Shown: positions 7,226 to 14,867 of the stretch, in pieces
How positions within the stretch are numbered: the first letter of the stretch is position 1
Layout: each line of letters starts with the position of its first letter
Source of the DNA: an uncultured Porphyromonadaceae bacterium
GTDB lineage: Bacteria > Bacteroidota > Bacteroidia > Bacteroidales > Muribaculaceae
NCBI GenBank assembly: GCA_905193995.1
Contig: CAJJQT010000013.1
Span: 1 to 15,840 of the forward strand
DNA: 15,840 nucleotides
Direction: 5' to 3'
Notes under the pieces: generated by a model
Database searches by the model: none
Seen by the model: the letters and a program-made list of their open reading frames with translations, nothing else
What the model was told of the DNA's origin: nothing
Position numbers and translations under genes: made by a program

Positions 7226-8296
7226 TCATATGCCCATCAGGTCGCGGTAGATGTCGAGGGCGTTTTTCACCTCGTCGGGCGTCACGGCCACGCCGACGCG
7301 GGGCTGCCCGACGTTTTCGAGCAGGGTGAAGTTGATCGATCCGGCTTCAGTGTTCTTTTTGTCATTCTTCATATATTCGAGGAGCTGCGGATAGTCGTCG
7401 CAGTCGAAGTCGAACGCCGTGTAGTTCGTGCGGATGTATTCGGCGAAAGTGTGCAGCCTGTCGGACGGAAATCCGAGCTTCAGCAGCGATAGCACCAGGG
7501 CTACCACACAGCCCTGGGCCACGGCGAAGCCGTGGGCTATGGGCGAGCGGCGCTTCATGGCCAGCGACTCGAAGGCGTGTCCGACGGTATGGCCCAGATT
7601 CAGGGCCATGCGCGGGCCGCTCTCGCGCAGATCGGCCTCGACGATGCGCTGCTTGACGGCCACGCTCTCCCGGAGCAGCGCGAGCAGCCGGTCGGGGTCG
7701 AAAATGGGATATACGACGCTGTAGCCGAGCAGCTTCGCGAGCATTTCGTCGCTGTCAAGCAGGGCGTGCTTGAGCATCTCGGCGTAGCCCGAGAGGAGCT
7801 CCTGCTGCGGCAGGGTTACGAAGAAGCCGGTCGAGATCACCGAGGCGTACGGCTCGGCGAAGGCGCCGATCTGGTTCTTCAGGCCGTTGAAGTTGACCCC
7901 GGTCTTGCCGCCGACCGAGGCGTCGACGGCTCCGAGCAGAGTAGTGGGCAGATTGATGAATTTCATGCCGCGCTTGAATGTGGCGGCCGCGAAGCCGCCC
8001 AGGTCCGACACTACGCCGCCTCCGACATTGATCACCGTGTCGCCGCGAGTGGCGCCGTAGTCGGCCAAGGCTTTCCACACGGTCTGGGCCGAGTCGAGGG
8101 TCTTATGCATTTCGCCGGCCTTGATCTTGATGATGCGGGCGCCCTGCACTGCCTTCGACTGCTCGGTGAGCACCGGCAGGACGAATTCGGCCGTATTGAC
8201 GTCGACTATCACGAAAACAGACCGGCCGCCGAGTTCGGCGATCAGGGTGTCGACGGCTTCGCCGACGCGATTGGTGAAAATAAGCTTCTGCTCCAT
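7226..8296 (-). CDS. aroB: 3-dehydroquinate synthase
   Basis: The enzyme cyclises DAHP to 3-dehydroquinate, the second shikimate step, using NAD and a divalent metal. The 356 residues have the NAD-binding GGGVVSDLGGF (92-102), the active-site DASVGGKTGVNF (125-136) and the metal ligands Glu173 in GYAEMLKHALL, His236 in LNLGHTVGHAFE and His255 in SPIAHGF, which align with E184, H247 and H264 of the E. coli enzyme. All key residues are present. The gene begins 19 bp after the HAD phosphatase stop and belongs to the same minus-strand operon. aroC lies two genes downstream, so two shikimate enzymes share one transcript. Confidence 0.98.
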   Translation of the reverse strand: MEQKLIFTNRVGEAVDTLIAELGGRSVFVIVDVNTAEFVLPVLTEQSKAVQGARIIKIKAGEMHKTLDSAQTVWKALADYGATRGDTVINVGGGVVSDLGGFAAATFKRGMKFINLPTTLLGAVDASVGGKTGVNFNGLKNQIGAFAEPYASVISTGFFVTLPQQELLSGYAEMLKHALLDSDEMLAKLLGYSVVYPIFDPDRLLALLRESVAVKQRIVEADLRESGPRMALNLGHTVGHAFESLAMKRRSPIAHGFAVAQGCVVALVLSLLKLGFPSDRLHTFAEYIRTNYTAFDFDCDDYPQLLEYMKNDKKNTEAGSINFTLLENVGQPRVGVAVTPDEVKNALDIYRDLMGI

Positions 8297-8315
8297 AGGA
8301 CTTTAATAGATTCGT

Positions 8316-9053
8316 TTATTTAATATCGGCCTTGTCGGCTCCGTTCGCTGCGACGGCCTCTATCATATCTAACAAATCAGGAAGCATTTTGGCGCACTCT
8401 TCCATGGAATTATATACGATATTCGCCCCGTTGTCGGCCAGTACCCGCCGGTCGATCGGGCCGGTGGTGACACCTACGGTCAGGATGCCGGCCGCGGCGG
8501 CCGACCGGGTGCCCAGCGGGGCGTTGTCGATGGCGAAGGCTTCGAGCCGGCCGCATCCGGCCAGCTTCAGTCCGTAGAGGTAGGGATCGGGTTCCGGCTT
8601 GCCGCGCAGGACCGAAGCCGATGTCACCCGGCGCTCCTCGGGAAAGGCGCCGGGATAGTCCTGCTCCAGGCGTCCCAGCAGCGAGGCCTGGCCGGAGCCG
8701 GTGACGAGCACGGTGACGATGCCGCGCCTGCGCAGGGATTCGATGAGCTGCCGGGCACCGGGAATCGGCCCCACGGGCGGCATTTCGGCGAAATATTTGG
8801 CTTTCAGGGCGTAGGTGGCCGTCAGCTCGGCCTCCGACGGGATGCGGTGGAGGTGGCGGCGGATGAGCATGTCGATGGTGTCGGCGCCGCGCATGCCCTC
8901 GTAGAGGAAGAACTCGTCGTAGGGCAGGTCGATGCCTATTTCGTGCATGGTGCGCTGCCACGCCTTGGCGTGGCTGGGCATGGAGTCGTAGAGGGTGCCG
9001 TCCATGTCGATCAGGGCGGCGCGCAGTCGGCGGTTATGTGTCGTTTCAGTCAT
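8316..9053 (-). CDS. HAD-superfamily phosphatase, beta-phosphoglucomutase/Gph-like
   Basis: The 245-residue protein has the four haloacid dehalogenase motifs: nucleophile LIDMDGTLYD (Asp16, acid/base Asp18), VLVTGSG for motif II, the lysine in LRGKPEPDPYLYG for motif III, and AIDNAPLGTRSA for the metal-binding motif IV. A helical C1 cap lies between motifs I and II, placing it in the subgroup of phosphoglycolate phosphatase and beta-phosphoglucomutase. The substrate cannot be assigned. Its start overlaps the end of the AsmA-like gene by 8 bp, and aroB follows after 19 bp, so it is embedded in the operon. It is cytoplasmic, since no signal peptide is present. Confidence 0.88.
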   Translation of the reverse strand: MTETTHNRRLRAALIDMDGTLYDSMPSHAKAWQRTMHEIGIDLPYDEFFLYEGMRGADTIDMLIRRHLHRIPSEAELTATYALKAKYFAEMPPVGPIPGARQLIESLRRRGIVTVLVTGSGQASLLGRLEQDYPGAFPEERRVTSASVLRGKPEPDPYLYGLKLAGCGRLEAFAIDNAPLGTRSAAAAGILTVGVTTGPIDRRVLADNGANIVYNSMEECAKMLPDLLDMIEAVAANGADKADIK

Positions 9054-12000
9054 TTTCCTTAGCTTCTCTGTTGCCCGTATTGTGGCCGGCAGTGGGTTGC
9101 TTGCCGCGGCCTTTGCGGGGCTGTGTGTCGGCCGGTTCGGCGGGTGCGGGTGCCGGAATCAGCCCCTCGCGTATGAAGGCGGCCGAGTCGGCGGCCGATA
9201 TGGTGTCGGCGTTCAGGTCGATAGCCGCCGCTTCTGGAGCCCTGGCTATGCGCAGGCGCCTGAAGTCGGACGAGGCCACGCCGCGCCGGAATACGTTCTC
9301 GATCTGGCGCAGCAGGTTCACGCGCGTGGTGTCGACGATGCTGACGTTCACGGGCAGATTCTCGTTGAGCCGCGTCTTGCCCAGGCGTATCTTGTATTTG
9401 TCGGGATTGCCCTTGATGTTGATGCCGAACTTGAAGGGCAGGGGCGACTTGAGCACGGCGATGTGGTAGTCGAAGTTCATCGACAGGTCGTTGTAGCCCT
9501 GCACGCCGAGGCGGTAGCGGTCCATGGTGAAGATCACGGGGAATAGCTGCAGGCGGTTGTCGCTCACGGTCATGCGCACGTCCATGTGGTCGATGATATT
9601 GCGCTGCCTGTCCTTGAACAGCAGCCATTTGCCTATGGTGCGGTATGTCTCCTTGTCGATGATCTCGAGCGAGTCGCCCTCGATGCGTATTGCGGCCGAG
9701 AGGGTAGGCAGCTCTATGTTCATCTGCCGGTCGATGTCGCAGGTGGCGGCGATGTCGGCGCTGACTATGCCGCGCATGTCGCGCAGCATCGGCATGATGG
9801 AGTCCACGGCAGGTACGAGCCGGGTGAAGCGGCCGATGTTGAAGTCATTGACTTTCAATCCGAAGCCAAACTTCAGATCGTCGGCGCGCGGGGCCGAGTA
9901 CAGCGCCGACAGCTCCACCGAGCCCATCTCCGATTCGGCCGAGAGCTCGTGCAGGTTCAGGGCGCCGTTGGCGGCGAGGGCCTCGCCGCGGAAGTTGTGG
10001 AACATCAGGTCGGAGTACTTCACGTTGCGGGCGCGCATGTTGAGCCGCAGGTCGATGTTGGCCGGTATGAGCAGCGGCGCCACAGAGTCTGGTGCGTCGG
10101 CCACCATGCGGCCGAGCTCATGTTCGAGGATCGAATCGGCGGCTTCCTCCTCCTGCTCGAAGGCGTCGAGGCTTACTGTCCGCTCGTGCTGCCGGGCCGC
10201 TTCGGCCACGGCTGCCCCGCGGAAGGCTGTGCCTGCGATCTCGTTGATGTCGACTGTGTCGGACACGACGTCGAAATTGATGCGCAGCGGGCGCCGGAAG
10301 CCTCGCGATGTGAAGCCCCGGCGCATGTTCGATATGCGGCCGCTGATGAGGAAGTCGCTCGAGCCCACCTTATACTTCACGTCGGTGATCACGACGGAAT
10401 CGGTGGTGAATGTGGCGTTGAGGTTGCGGATGCGGTTGCGGATCGGGAACGAGGCCGTGAACAGACCGGCGCGGCGCGACTTGATCGAGCCGCGTATGTC
10501 CCAGTCGAGCAGTAGTTTCCTTACAATGTCAGTCGTGCCCCAGTAGATTATCTCGTCGTCCTGTGAGGTATACTCGGGGTGAACGCGCGGCCGATGGCGC
10601 GGATTGGGCCGGTGCTTGCGGATGGCATAGGCATAGACCGAATCGAGGGGCATTTCGGGGTGTACCTGACGCAGCGAGTCGGCCGTTTGCCTTACGCGCG
10701 GCGGCAGACGGTCGGCGCGGGGCATCTTGTGGGCGGTGAATTCGAGCTGCGATCCCGAGAGCATCATGCGCGAGTCGGGCGAGCCGAACGAAGCGTAGCG
10801 GATGCCCAGGTTGAAGTCGAACTGCGGCAGCCGCGAGTGGTTTTTGAAACGTTTCATCGTCACACGCCCGTCGACCTCGCGGATCTTCATCGTGGTGGAG
10901 TGGCCGAATAGTTCGAGATTGAAACTCTTCAGTTTCAGCGCACCGCCCATCGGAATGATGACCGTGGTGTCGGCCGAAGCATGGCGGTTGGAAGCCCCGA
11001 CTCCGAGCGACAGGCCCGTGAGGGTCATGCCGGCGTCGCCGTCGATGATGTTGAGCGAGTCGATGCGGAGGCTGCCTGTGAGCAGGCTGTCGGCGCGGCC
11101 GAAACGCTCGTTGGTGCCGAATTTCAGACATGTATTGCCGGCGTATAGCATCAGGTTGGTGTCGTTGGCCAGGTAATAGAGGTCGCGGCCGTCGAGGTCG
11201 CCGCGCAGCCGCAGGCGGTGGAATGTATCGCGGGTGAGCATCGACGGCGAGCCCTCGAATTCGAGATCGAGTGTCAGGCGGCCGCTCAGCGAGCCGTGCA
11301 GCAGGTCGGCTACCTGGCGCGGCAGCCGGCGCAGGTTGGTGCGTCCGCGCACTTTGCCGCTCACCTGCGGATCGTCGAGTACGCGCGTGACGCGGCAGTT
11401 GACGGTGAGATCGGTAGCCGGACCCTGCACCAGGAAATCGTGAAGCGAGAAGACCGCGGCGTTCAGATCGTTGCCGGCCAGTGTGGCGCGGATCGTGCCC
11501 CCGACGCGGGTAAAGTTTGCGCGCCCGAAGCGTACGGCGCCGGGAAGCAGGTTCAGGGTCATCTCCGCGCTCGGGATCGAGTCTGTGGTCAGGTTGAAGG
11601 GCGCAGTGCTGCGTGCGTTGAAACTCAGCGACACGTCGGTGGAGAAATTGCGGGCCGACAGATCGTATAGCTCGCGCACGGAGTCGGGGATCACTCCCAG
11701 CACGCGCTCGATGCGCATTTCGCCCAGCTCGAGGTCGAAGTCTTTCACCACTATGTCGCGTCCGAAGTCGACGTGGGCGTTGACTGTGGCCTCGAGAAAG
11801 TCGGCGACGAGTTTGAAATTGTCAAGCTCGAGTTCGGTGGGCTTGGCCGAGCTCCAGCCCACGCCTCCGCTGACGCCGAAATTCAGCCTGTCGAGGTTGT
11901 ACAGTCCCAGCGCCGGCGAGGCCACGTCGCCGCCCAGGTCGAGGCTGTAGACGGGCGCGCCCTCGCCTTTGATGGCGAAGGAGTTCAGCAGGATGTGGAA

Positions 12001-12561
12001 GTGCTCGCCCGTGGCCATATTGGTGAACCGTATCGGTCCGGGCCGCACGATGCGGAATTCGTTGATCGAGATCTCCATCGGCGAGCTTTCAGTCGCTGCG
12101 GTGTCCTCCGATGTGTATATCAGATAGTTGCTGTGGCCCTCGTCGACCGTGAAGAGGTTCACTGCCGGCGCCGTGAACGTGATGTCGCGCAGCGACAGTC
12201 TGTTGGCCAGCAGCGCGGCCAGGTTGATGGAGCCTTCGAAGCTTTCCATCGTCAGCAGCGTGTCGGCCTGCGACGGTATGTCGCTGCGGCCGCCGGCGCG
12301 CATCCTGACCATGGGCTCGGAGATTACCAGCAGGCTGTCGACACGTATTTTCACGAACGGAGCCCGGCCGTGGAAGTCAAGTTCAACCCGGCCGACCGAC
12401 ACGCGGGCGTCGAGCATCGAGTTGGCAACCCGTTCGACTATGGGCGTGAGCTGCTCCGGGCTGAGCAGCTTCACCACGCAGATCGCCGCGGCCACGACGG
12501 CCAGTACGGCGGCCATTGCCGTCCATGCACAAATTTTCAGGATTCTGCGTACCGTTTTCAT
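9046..12561 (-). CDS. AsmA-like large envelope protein
   Basis: The 1171-residue protein has one N-terminal membrane segment (about residues 8-31, after MKTVRRILKI) followed by a very long region of repeated beta-strand-like sequence with no catalytic motif. Its C-terminal part (FKFGINIKGNPDKYKIRLGK and nearby) resembles the AsmA C-terminal domain. AsmA, TamB and YhdP relatives are thought to form long grooves that move lipids between inner and outer membranes; a similar role here is inference. The last about 30 residues are polar and low-complexity (PRKGRGKQPTAGHNTGNREA). The start overlaps the DUF5715 gene stop by ATGA, and the stop overlaps the HAD start by 8 bp. The many long open frames on the opposite strand are a by-product of high GC. 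Confidence 0.88.
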   Translation of the reverse strand: MKTVRRILKICAWTAMAAVLAVVAAAICVVKLLSPEQLTPIVERVANSMLDARVSVGRVELDFHGRAPFVKIRVDSLLVISEPMVRMRAGGRSDIPSQADTLLTMESFEGSINLAALLANRLSLRDITFTAPAVNLFTVDEGHSNYLIYTSEDTAATESSPMEISINEFRIVRPGPIRFTNMATGEHFHILLNSFAIKGEGAPVYSLDLGGDVASPALGLYNLDRLNFGVSGGVGWSSAKPTELELDNFKLVADFLEATVNAHVDFGRDIVVKDFDLELGEMRIERVLGVIPDSVRELYDLSARNFSTDVSLSFNARSTAPFNLTTDSIPSAEMTLNLLPGAVRFGRANFTRVGGTIRATLAGNDLNAAVFSLHDFLVQGPATDLTVNCRVTRVLDDPQVSGKVRGRTNLRRLPRQVADLLHGSLSGRLTLDLEFEGSPSMLTRDTFHRLRLRGDLDGRDLYYLANDTNLMLYAGNTCLKFGTNERFGRADSLLTGSLRIDSLNIIDGDAGMTLTGLSLGVGASNRHASADTTVIIPMGGALKLKSFNLELFGHSTTMKIREVDGRVTMKRFKNHSRLPQFDFNLGIRYASFGSPDSRMMLSGSQLEFTAHKMPRADRLPPRVRQTADSLRQVHPEMPLDSVYAYAIRKHRPNPRHRPRVHPEYTSQDDEIIYWGTTDIVRKLLLDWDIRGSIKSRRAGLFTASFPIRNRIRNLNATFTTDSVVITDVKYKVGSSDFLISGRISNMRRGFTSRGFRRPLRINFDVVSDTVDINEIAGTAFRGAAVAEAARQHERTVSLDAFEQEEEAADSILEHELGRMVADAPDSVAPLLIPANIDLRLNMRARNVKYSDLMFHNFRGEALAANGALNLHELSAESEMGSVELSALYSAPRADDLKFGFGLKVNDFNIGRFTRLVPAVDSIMPMLRDMRGIVSADIAATCDIDRQMNIELPTLSAAIRIEGDSLEIIDKETYRTIGKWLLFKDRQRNIIDHMDVRMTVSDNRLQLFPVIFTMDRYRLGVQGYNDLSMNFDYHIAVLKSPLPFKFGINIKGNPDKYKIRLGKTRLNENLPVNVSIVDTTRVNLLRQIENVFRRGVASSDFRRLRIARAPEAAAIDLNADTISAADSAAFIREGLIPAPAPAEPADTQPRKGRGKQPTAGHNTGNREAKEND

Positions 12562-13322
12562 TGCCTTGGTCTGACAGTTATGTGGAAGCAGCTCTGCCTG
12601 GCTTCGAATTTGACGTAGCAGCGGCCCCCGGCGCGCATCGTCCTGAGCACCGAGGCCAGCAGGTTTTTCAGGTCCTCGAAGTCGCGTGCCGGTCCGCCCT
12701 GGCCGTCGTAGACGAATTTCGAATAGCTGATGTCGAATGTGGTTCCGTAGCTGTGGGTCGACTCGCCTGTGGCGTTGGTGTTGACGCGGCGCAGGCGCTC
12801 GACGGTCTGCGGCGTGCGCAGCACGCTGGTCACCTTGATGCGGTAACTGCCGCCGCCGCGGGCGGCGAGCGAGTCGTTGAATGCGCGGCCGATGTCGTCG
12901 AGCAGCTGGGCAGCCTCAGGCACCAGGTAGGCGTAGGAGTGCGTCAGCCGGTCGAGATAGTACTCCGGACACGACTCCACACGCACCAGATCGCGGCTCA
13001 GGCGCCGTATGTCGGCGTCGTTTCGGATCGGGCTGATGCCTATGGCTCGCGCCGCCTCAAGCTGCACGTGGTTGCTGTCGTTGAAGATCGTGCGCAGCGA
13101 GCCGGGCATCACCACGCGGAAGCGCTCGAATCCGTCCTCCGGGGCTGGAAACGTGAGTGCGTACGGGTTGTCAGGCGCGTCGGTCAGTATGTCGGCGAGC
13201 AGCTCGCGGTCTGAGCCGCTGAGCGCGTCGCCGCCGTCGGCCGAGCATCCGCCGTTGGCCAGCAGCGTCGTCACGGCCGCAATCACGGCCAAAATATGTA
13301 GTTTGGAATATTTTCCGCTCAT
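12558..13322 (-). CDS. DUF5715 family lipoprotein, M15/VanY-like peptidase fold
   Basis: From the chosen ATG at 13320-13322 the product has 254 residues: a signal MSGKYSKLHILAVIAAVT with a lipobox-like LANGGC, then a domain of the DUF5715 type found in Bacteroidota. SNHVQLEAARAIGI precedes SVLRTPQTVERL and the metal-site-like STHSYGTTFDI. Its His190 and Asp197, with a later His247 in SCFHITV, resemble the zinc triad of M15 D,D-peptidases (SxHxxGxxxD plus a distal His), but the usual Glu before the last His is not evident. A role on periplasmic peptidoglycan is therefore only plausible. A longer frame starts at 13358, but a promoter-like box at 13340-13347 lies inside that extension, and the signal peptide begins properly at the inner ATG. 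It is the first gene of the proposed operon. Confidence 0.83.
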   Translation of the reverse strand: MSGKYSKLHILAVIAAVTTLLANGGCSADGGDALSGSDRELLADILTDAPDNPYALTFPAPEDGFERFRVVMPGSLRTIFNDSNHVQLEAARAIGISPIRNDADIRRLSRDLVRVESCPEYYLDRLTHSYAYLVPEAAQLLDDIGRAFNDSLAARGGGSYRIKVTSVLRTPQTVERLRRVNTNATGESTHSYGTTFDISYSKFVYDGQGGPARDFEDLKNLLASVLRTMRAGGRCYVKFEARQSCFHITVRPRQ

Positions 13323-13339
13323 TATATCGCAATTTGGGC

Positions 13340-13347
13340 CAAAGTTA
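13340..13347 (-). promoter_or_regulatory. Promoter -7 box for the DUF5715-to-aroC operon
   Basis: The minus strand reads TAACTTTG, an exact match to the Bacteroidota -7 consensus TAnnTTTG, 17 bases before the preferred ATG. I see no clear TTG or TTTG -33 element at the expected distance, so support is moderate. It would give a very short leader and favours the inner start codon. Confidence 0.45.
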
Positions 13348-13411
13348 CGAATTTCCATCGAAATTTGCTGTATCTTTTTTCTGGCCGCCCGTTAATTCTT
13401 CGCGGCTGAAC

Positions 13412-13442
13412 TTGCACGTATCAGAATTAATGACTATTTTTG
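13412..13442 (+). promoter_or_regulatory. Plus-strand promoter-like pair (TTG, 20 bp, TATTTTTG)
   Basis: TTG at 13412-13414 and TATTTTTG at 13435-13442 match the Bacteroidota -33 and -7 elements with a 20-base spacer. They point right, into about 60 AT-rich bases with no reading frame and then the hairpin at 13509-13544. All annotated genes here run the other way. It could start a short RNA of roughly 100 bases, or be chance in AT-rich DNA. Confidence 0.3.
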
Positions 13443-13508
13443 TAACATCATATTAGCAGTATTATGATTCTTGACTCAAAAACTAACAGTATATTATCAG
13501 TATAATAA

Positions 13509-13544
13509 GCGGGCGCGGGGCGATTGCTCGCCTGCCGCGCCCGC
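13509..13544 (-). terminator. Intrinsic terminator after the serpin gene
   Basis: Arms 13509-13518 and 13535-13544 form a perfect 10 bp GC stem. Five inner pairs (13519-13523 with 13528-13532) extend it, with a 2-base bulge and a 4-base loop. On the minus strand the hairpin is followed by TTATTATA. It lies 23 bases past the serpin stop. Confidence 0.72.
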
Positions 13545-13566
13545 GTCAGTGTTGCTTTAGTGGCTG

Positions 13567-14832
13567 TCAGTCGAGGTTGTGTATGCAGCCCATGAAGAGC
13601 GGTATGCGGTGCTTGTTGTTTATCAGCACGAGCATGAACGGTCCGTCGACCTTGAACTCCACTTTTTCCGGCGATGTGCTCAGGAAATCGCCCGTATGGG
13701 TCAGGGCGGCGGCTTTAGTGCCTTCTTCGTCCAGGGAGAACCAGACATTCTGCCGGACTATTCTTGCATCCGATCCCAGAAATACTTCTTTGTCGGAAGC
13801 ATCGGCCGAAAGGGCAACCACGTCCTTGTCAGTGGGATATCCGAGGCTTAAAAGCGGGGTGTATACGTTGATTTCACTTTCAAATGTCAGCTTAGGCACC
13901 GTCAGTTCTGCTTCGCATTGAGTCAGACTCCCGATGATCTCACCGAACCGGCTGTAAGTCATCGCACCGGCGATGTCATCGATCTTGTTTTCGCCCACAG
14001 GCCTGATTACAAACAGGGTGTAGTCGCCGGTGTATGGCAGCCCGACCATGTGCATGATGCCGTCGGCATAATAGCCGGCATGCATCCGGCCGTGCATCAT
14101 CTCGGGCTCTGATTCGATCCTGCTGCCGTAGAATTTGCCCGGGGCTGTCATTTCCGGCTTGAAAGGTTCGGCCCATGTGCTTTCGAAATAGATTGTATTC
14201 GCGAATTTGATATCGTTTCCTTTGATCAGAATCTTCTCGATATCCTTGATAAGGCCGCGGGTGTTGTCCGAGATCCAGCCGTTGACAGTCTCTGTCGACA
14301 AATCGGAGGCGAAGTCGATCTGCGACACAGTGGCGCCGTAAGTCCGTGCCATGCGGTTGCGGTAGCCGCCGTTGAGTGTCAGCGGCGTGTCATACCACAC
14401 GGCGTTGGCAAAGAACAGCTGAGCCTTGTGGCTTTGGTCTGTAAGATAACTCATCAGCGAAGTCGACACATTGCGAAGTCCTTCAGTATCAGTCATCCCC
14501 GCGCTTTTCACAACTTTGGCGGCCGATTCCGCATCGTACGAGTCGGCAATCATGCTCAGGCAGGCCGAAAGACCCACGGGCGAAAAGATATAATAATCGC
14601 TTTGAGAACTTGAAGCCATTAATTTATTGAAACTGAAAGCCCATTCGTTGAAGCCCTGCACGGCCGCGGCGTCGAGGCCGAGCGTGGAGCGCGAGGCAAG
14701 CGGAGCAACGTAGTTATATCCTTTTCCTGCCGGAACGAATTCACCGCTCTCGGCCTTGGGTTCGTCAGACGAACATCCCGATGCGACCACAGCCATACAG
14801 CCGGCAATCGCCATCATTCTAAACATTTTCAT
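13567..14832 (-). CDS. Serpin-family protease inhibitor, lipoprotein
   Basis: The 421-residue product has a signal ending VASGC (Cys20), with SSDE just after it, an acidic patch resembling Bacteroidota surface-export signals, so an outer-membrane surface location is likely. The serpin fold is clear: FNEWAFSFNKLM, IFSPVGLSACLSMIAD, FANAVWYD, FANTIYFESTWAEPF, MHMVGLPYTGDYTLFV, the hinge DEEGTKAAA and the closing VDGPFMLVLINN plus IPLFMG. The reactive loop from hinge Gly371 to Phe in VEFKVDG has the same length as in alpha-1-antitrypsin, placing P2-P1-P1' at Leu384-Ser385-Thr386 (Ser codon 13678-13680). Small hinge residues suggest a working inhibitor. It begins 35 bp after a C10 cysteine protease gene on the same strand and is probably co-transcribed with it. 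Bacterial serpins are uncommon and often horizontally acquired. Confidence 0.94.
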   Translation of the reverse strand: MKMFRMMAIAGCMAVVASGCSSDEPKAESGEFVPAGKGYNYVAPLASRSTLGLDAAAVQGFNEWAFSFNKLMASSSQSDYYIFSPVGLSACLSMIADSYDAESAAKVVKSAGMTDTEGLRNVSTSLMSYLTDQSHKAQLFFANAVWYDTPLTLNGGYRNRMARTYGATVSQIDFASDLSTETVNGWISDNTRGLIKDIEKILIKGNDIKFANTIYFESTWAEPFKPEMTAPGKFYGSRIESEPEMMHGRMHAGYYADGIMHMVGLPYTGDYTLFVIRPVGENKIDDIAGAMTYSRFGEIIGSLTQCEAELTVPKLTFESEINVYTPLLSLGYPTDKDVVALSADASDKEVFLGSDARIVRQNVWFSLDEEGTKAAALTHTGDFLSTSPEKVEFKVDGPFMLVLINNKHRIPLFMGCIHNLD

Positions 14833-14867
14833 AGCTTCTGATTTTTTTAATTGTGATATTTAGATTC

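Noticed and set aside
9524..10546. Long plus-strand frames opposite the AsmA-like gene, up to 340 residues
   Set aside because: They are shadows of a long GC-rich coding region, very rich in Ser, Arg and Met, with no recognisable domain; the minus-strand gene has a proper signal anchor and overlapping neighbours.
13323..13358. Upstream start MEIRNFGPNCDI for the DUF5715 protein
   Set aside because: The extension would put polar residues before the signal peptide and would place the TAACTTTG promoter-like box inside the coding region.
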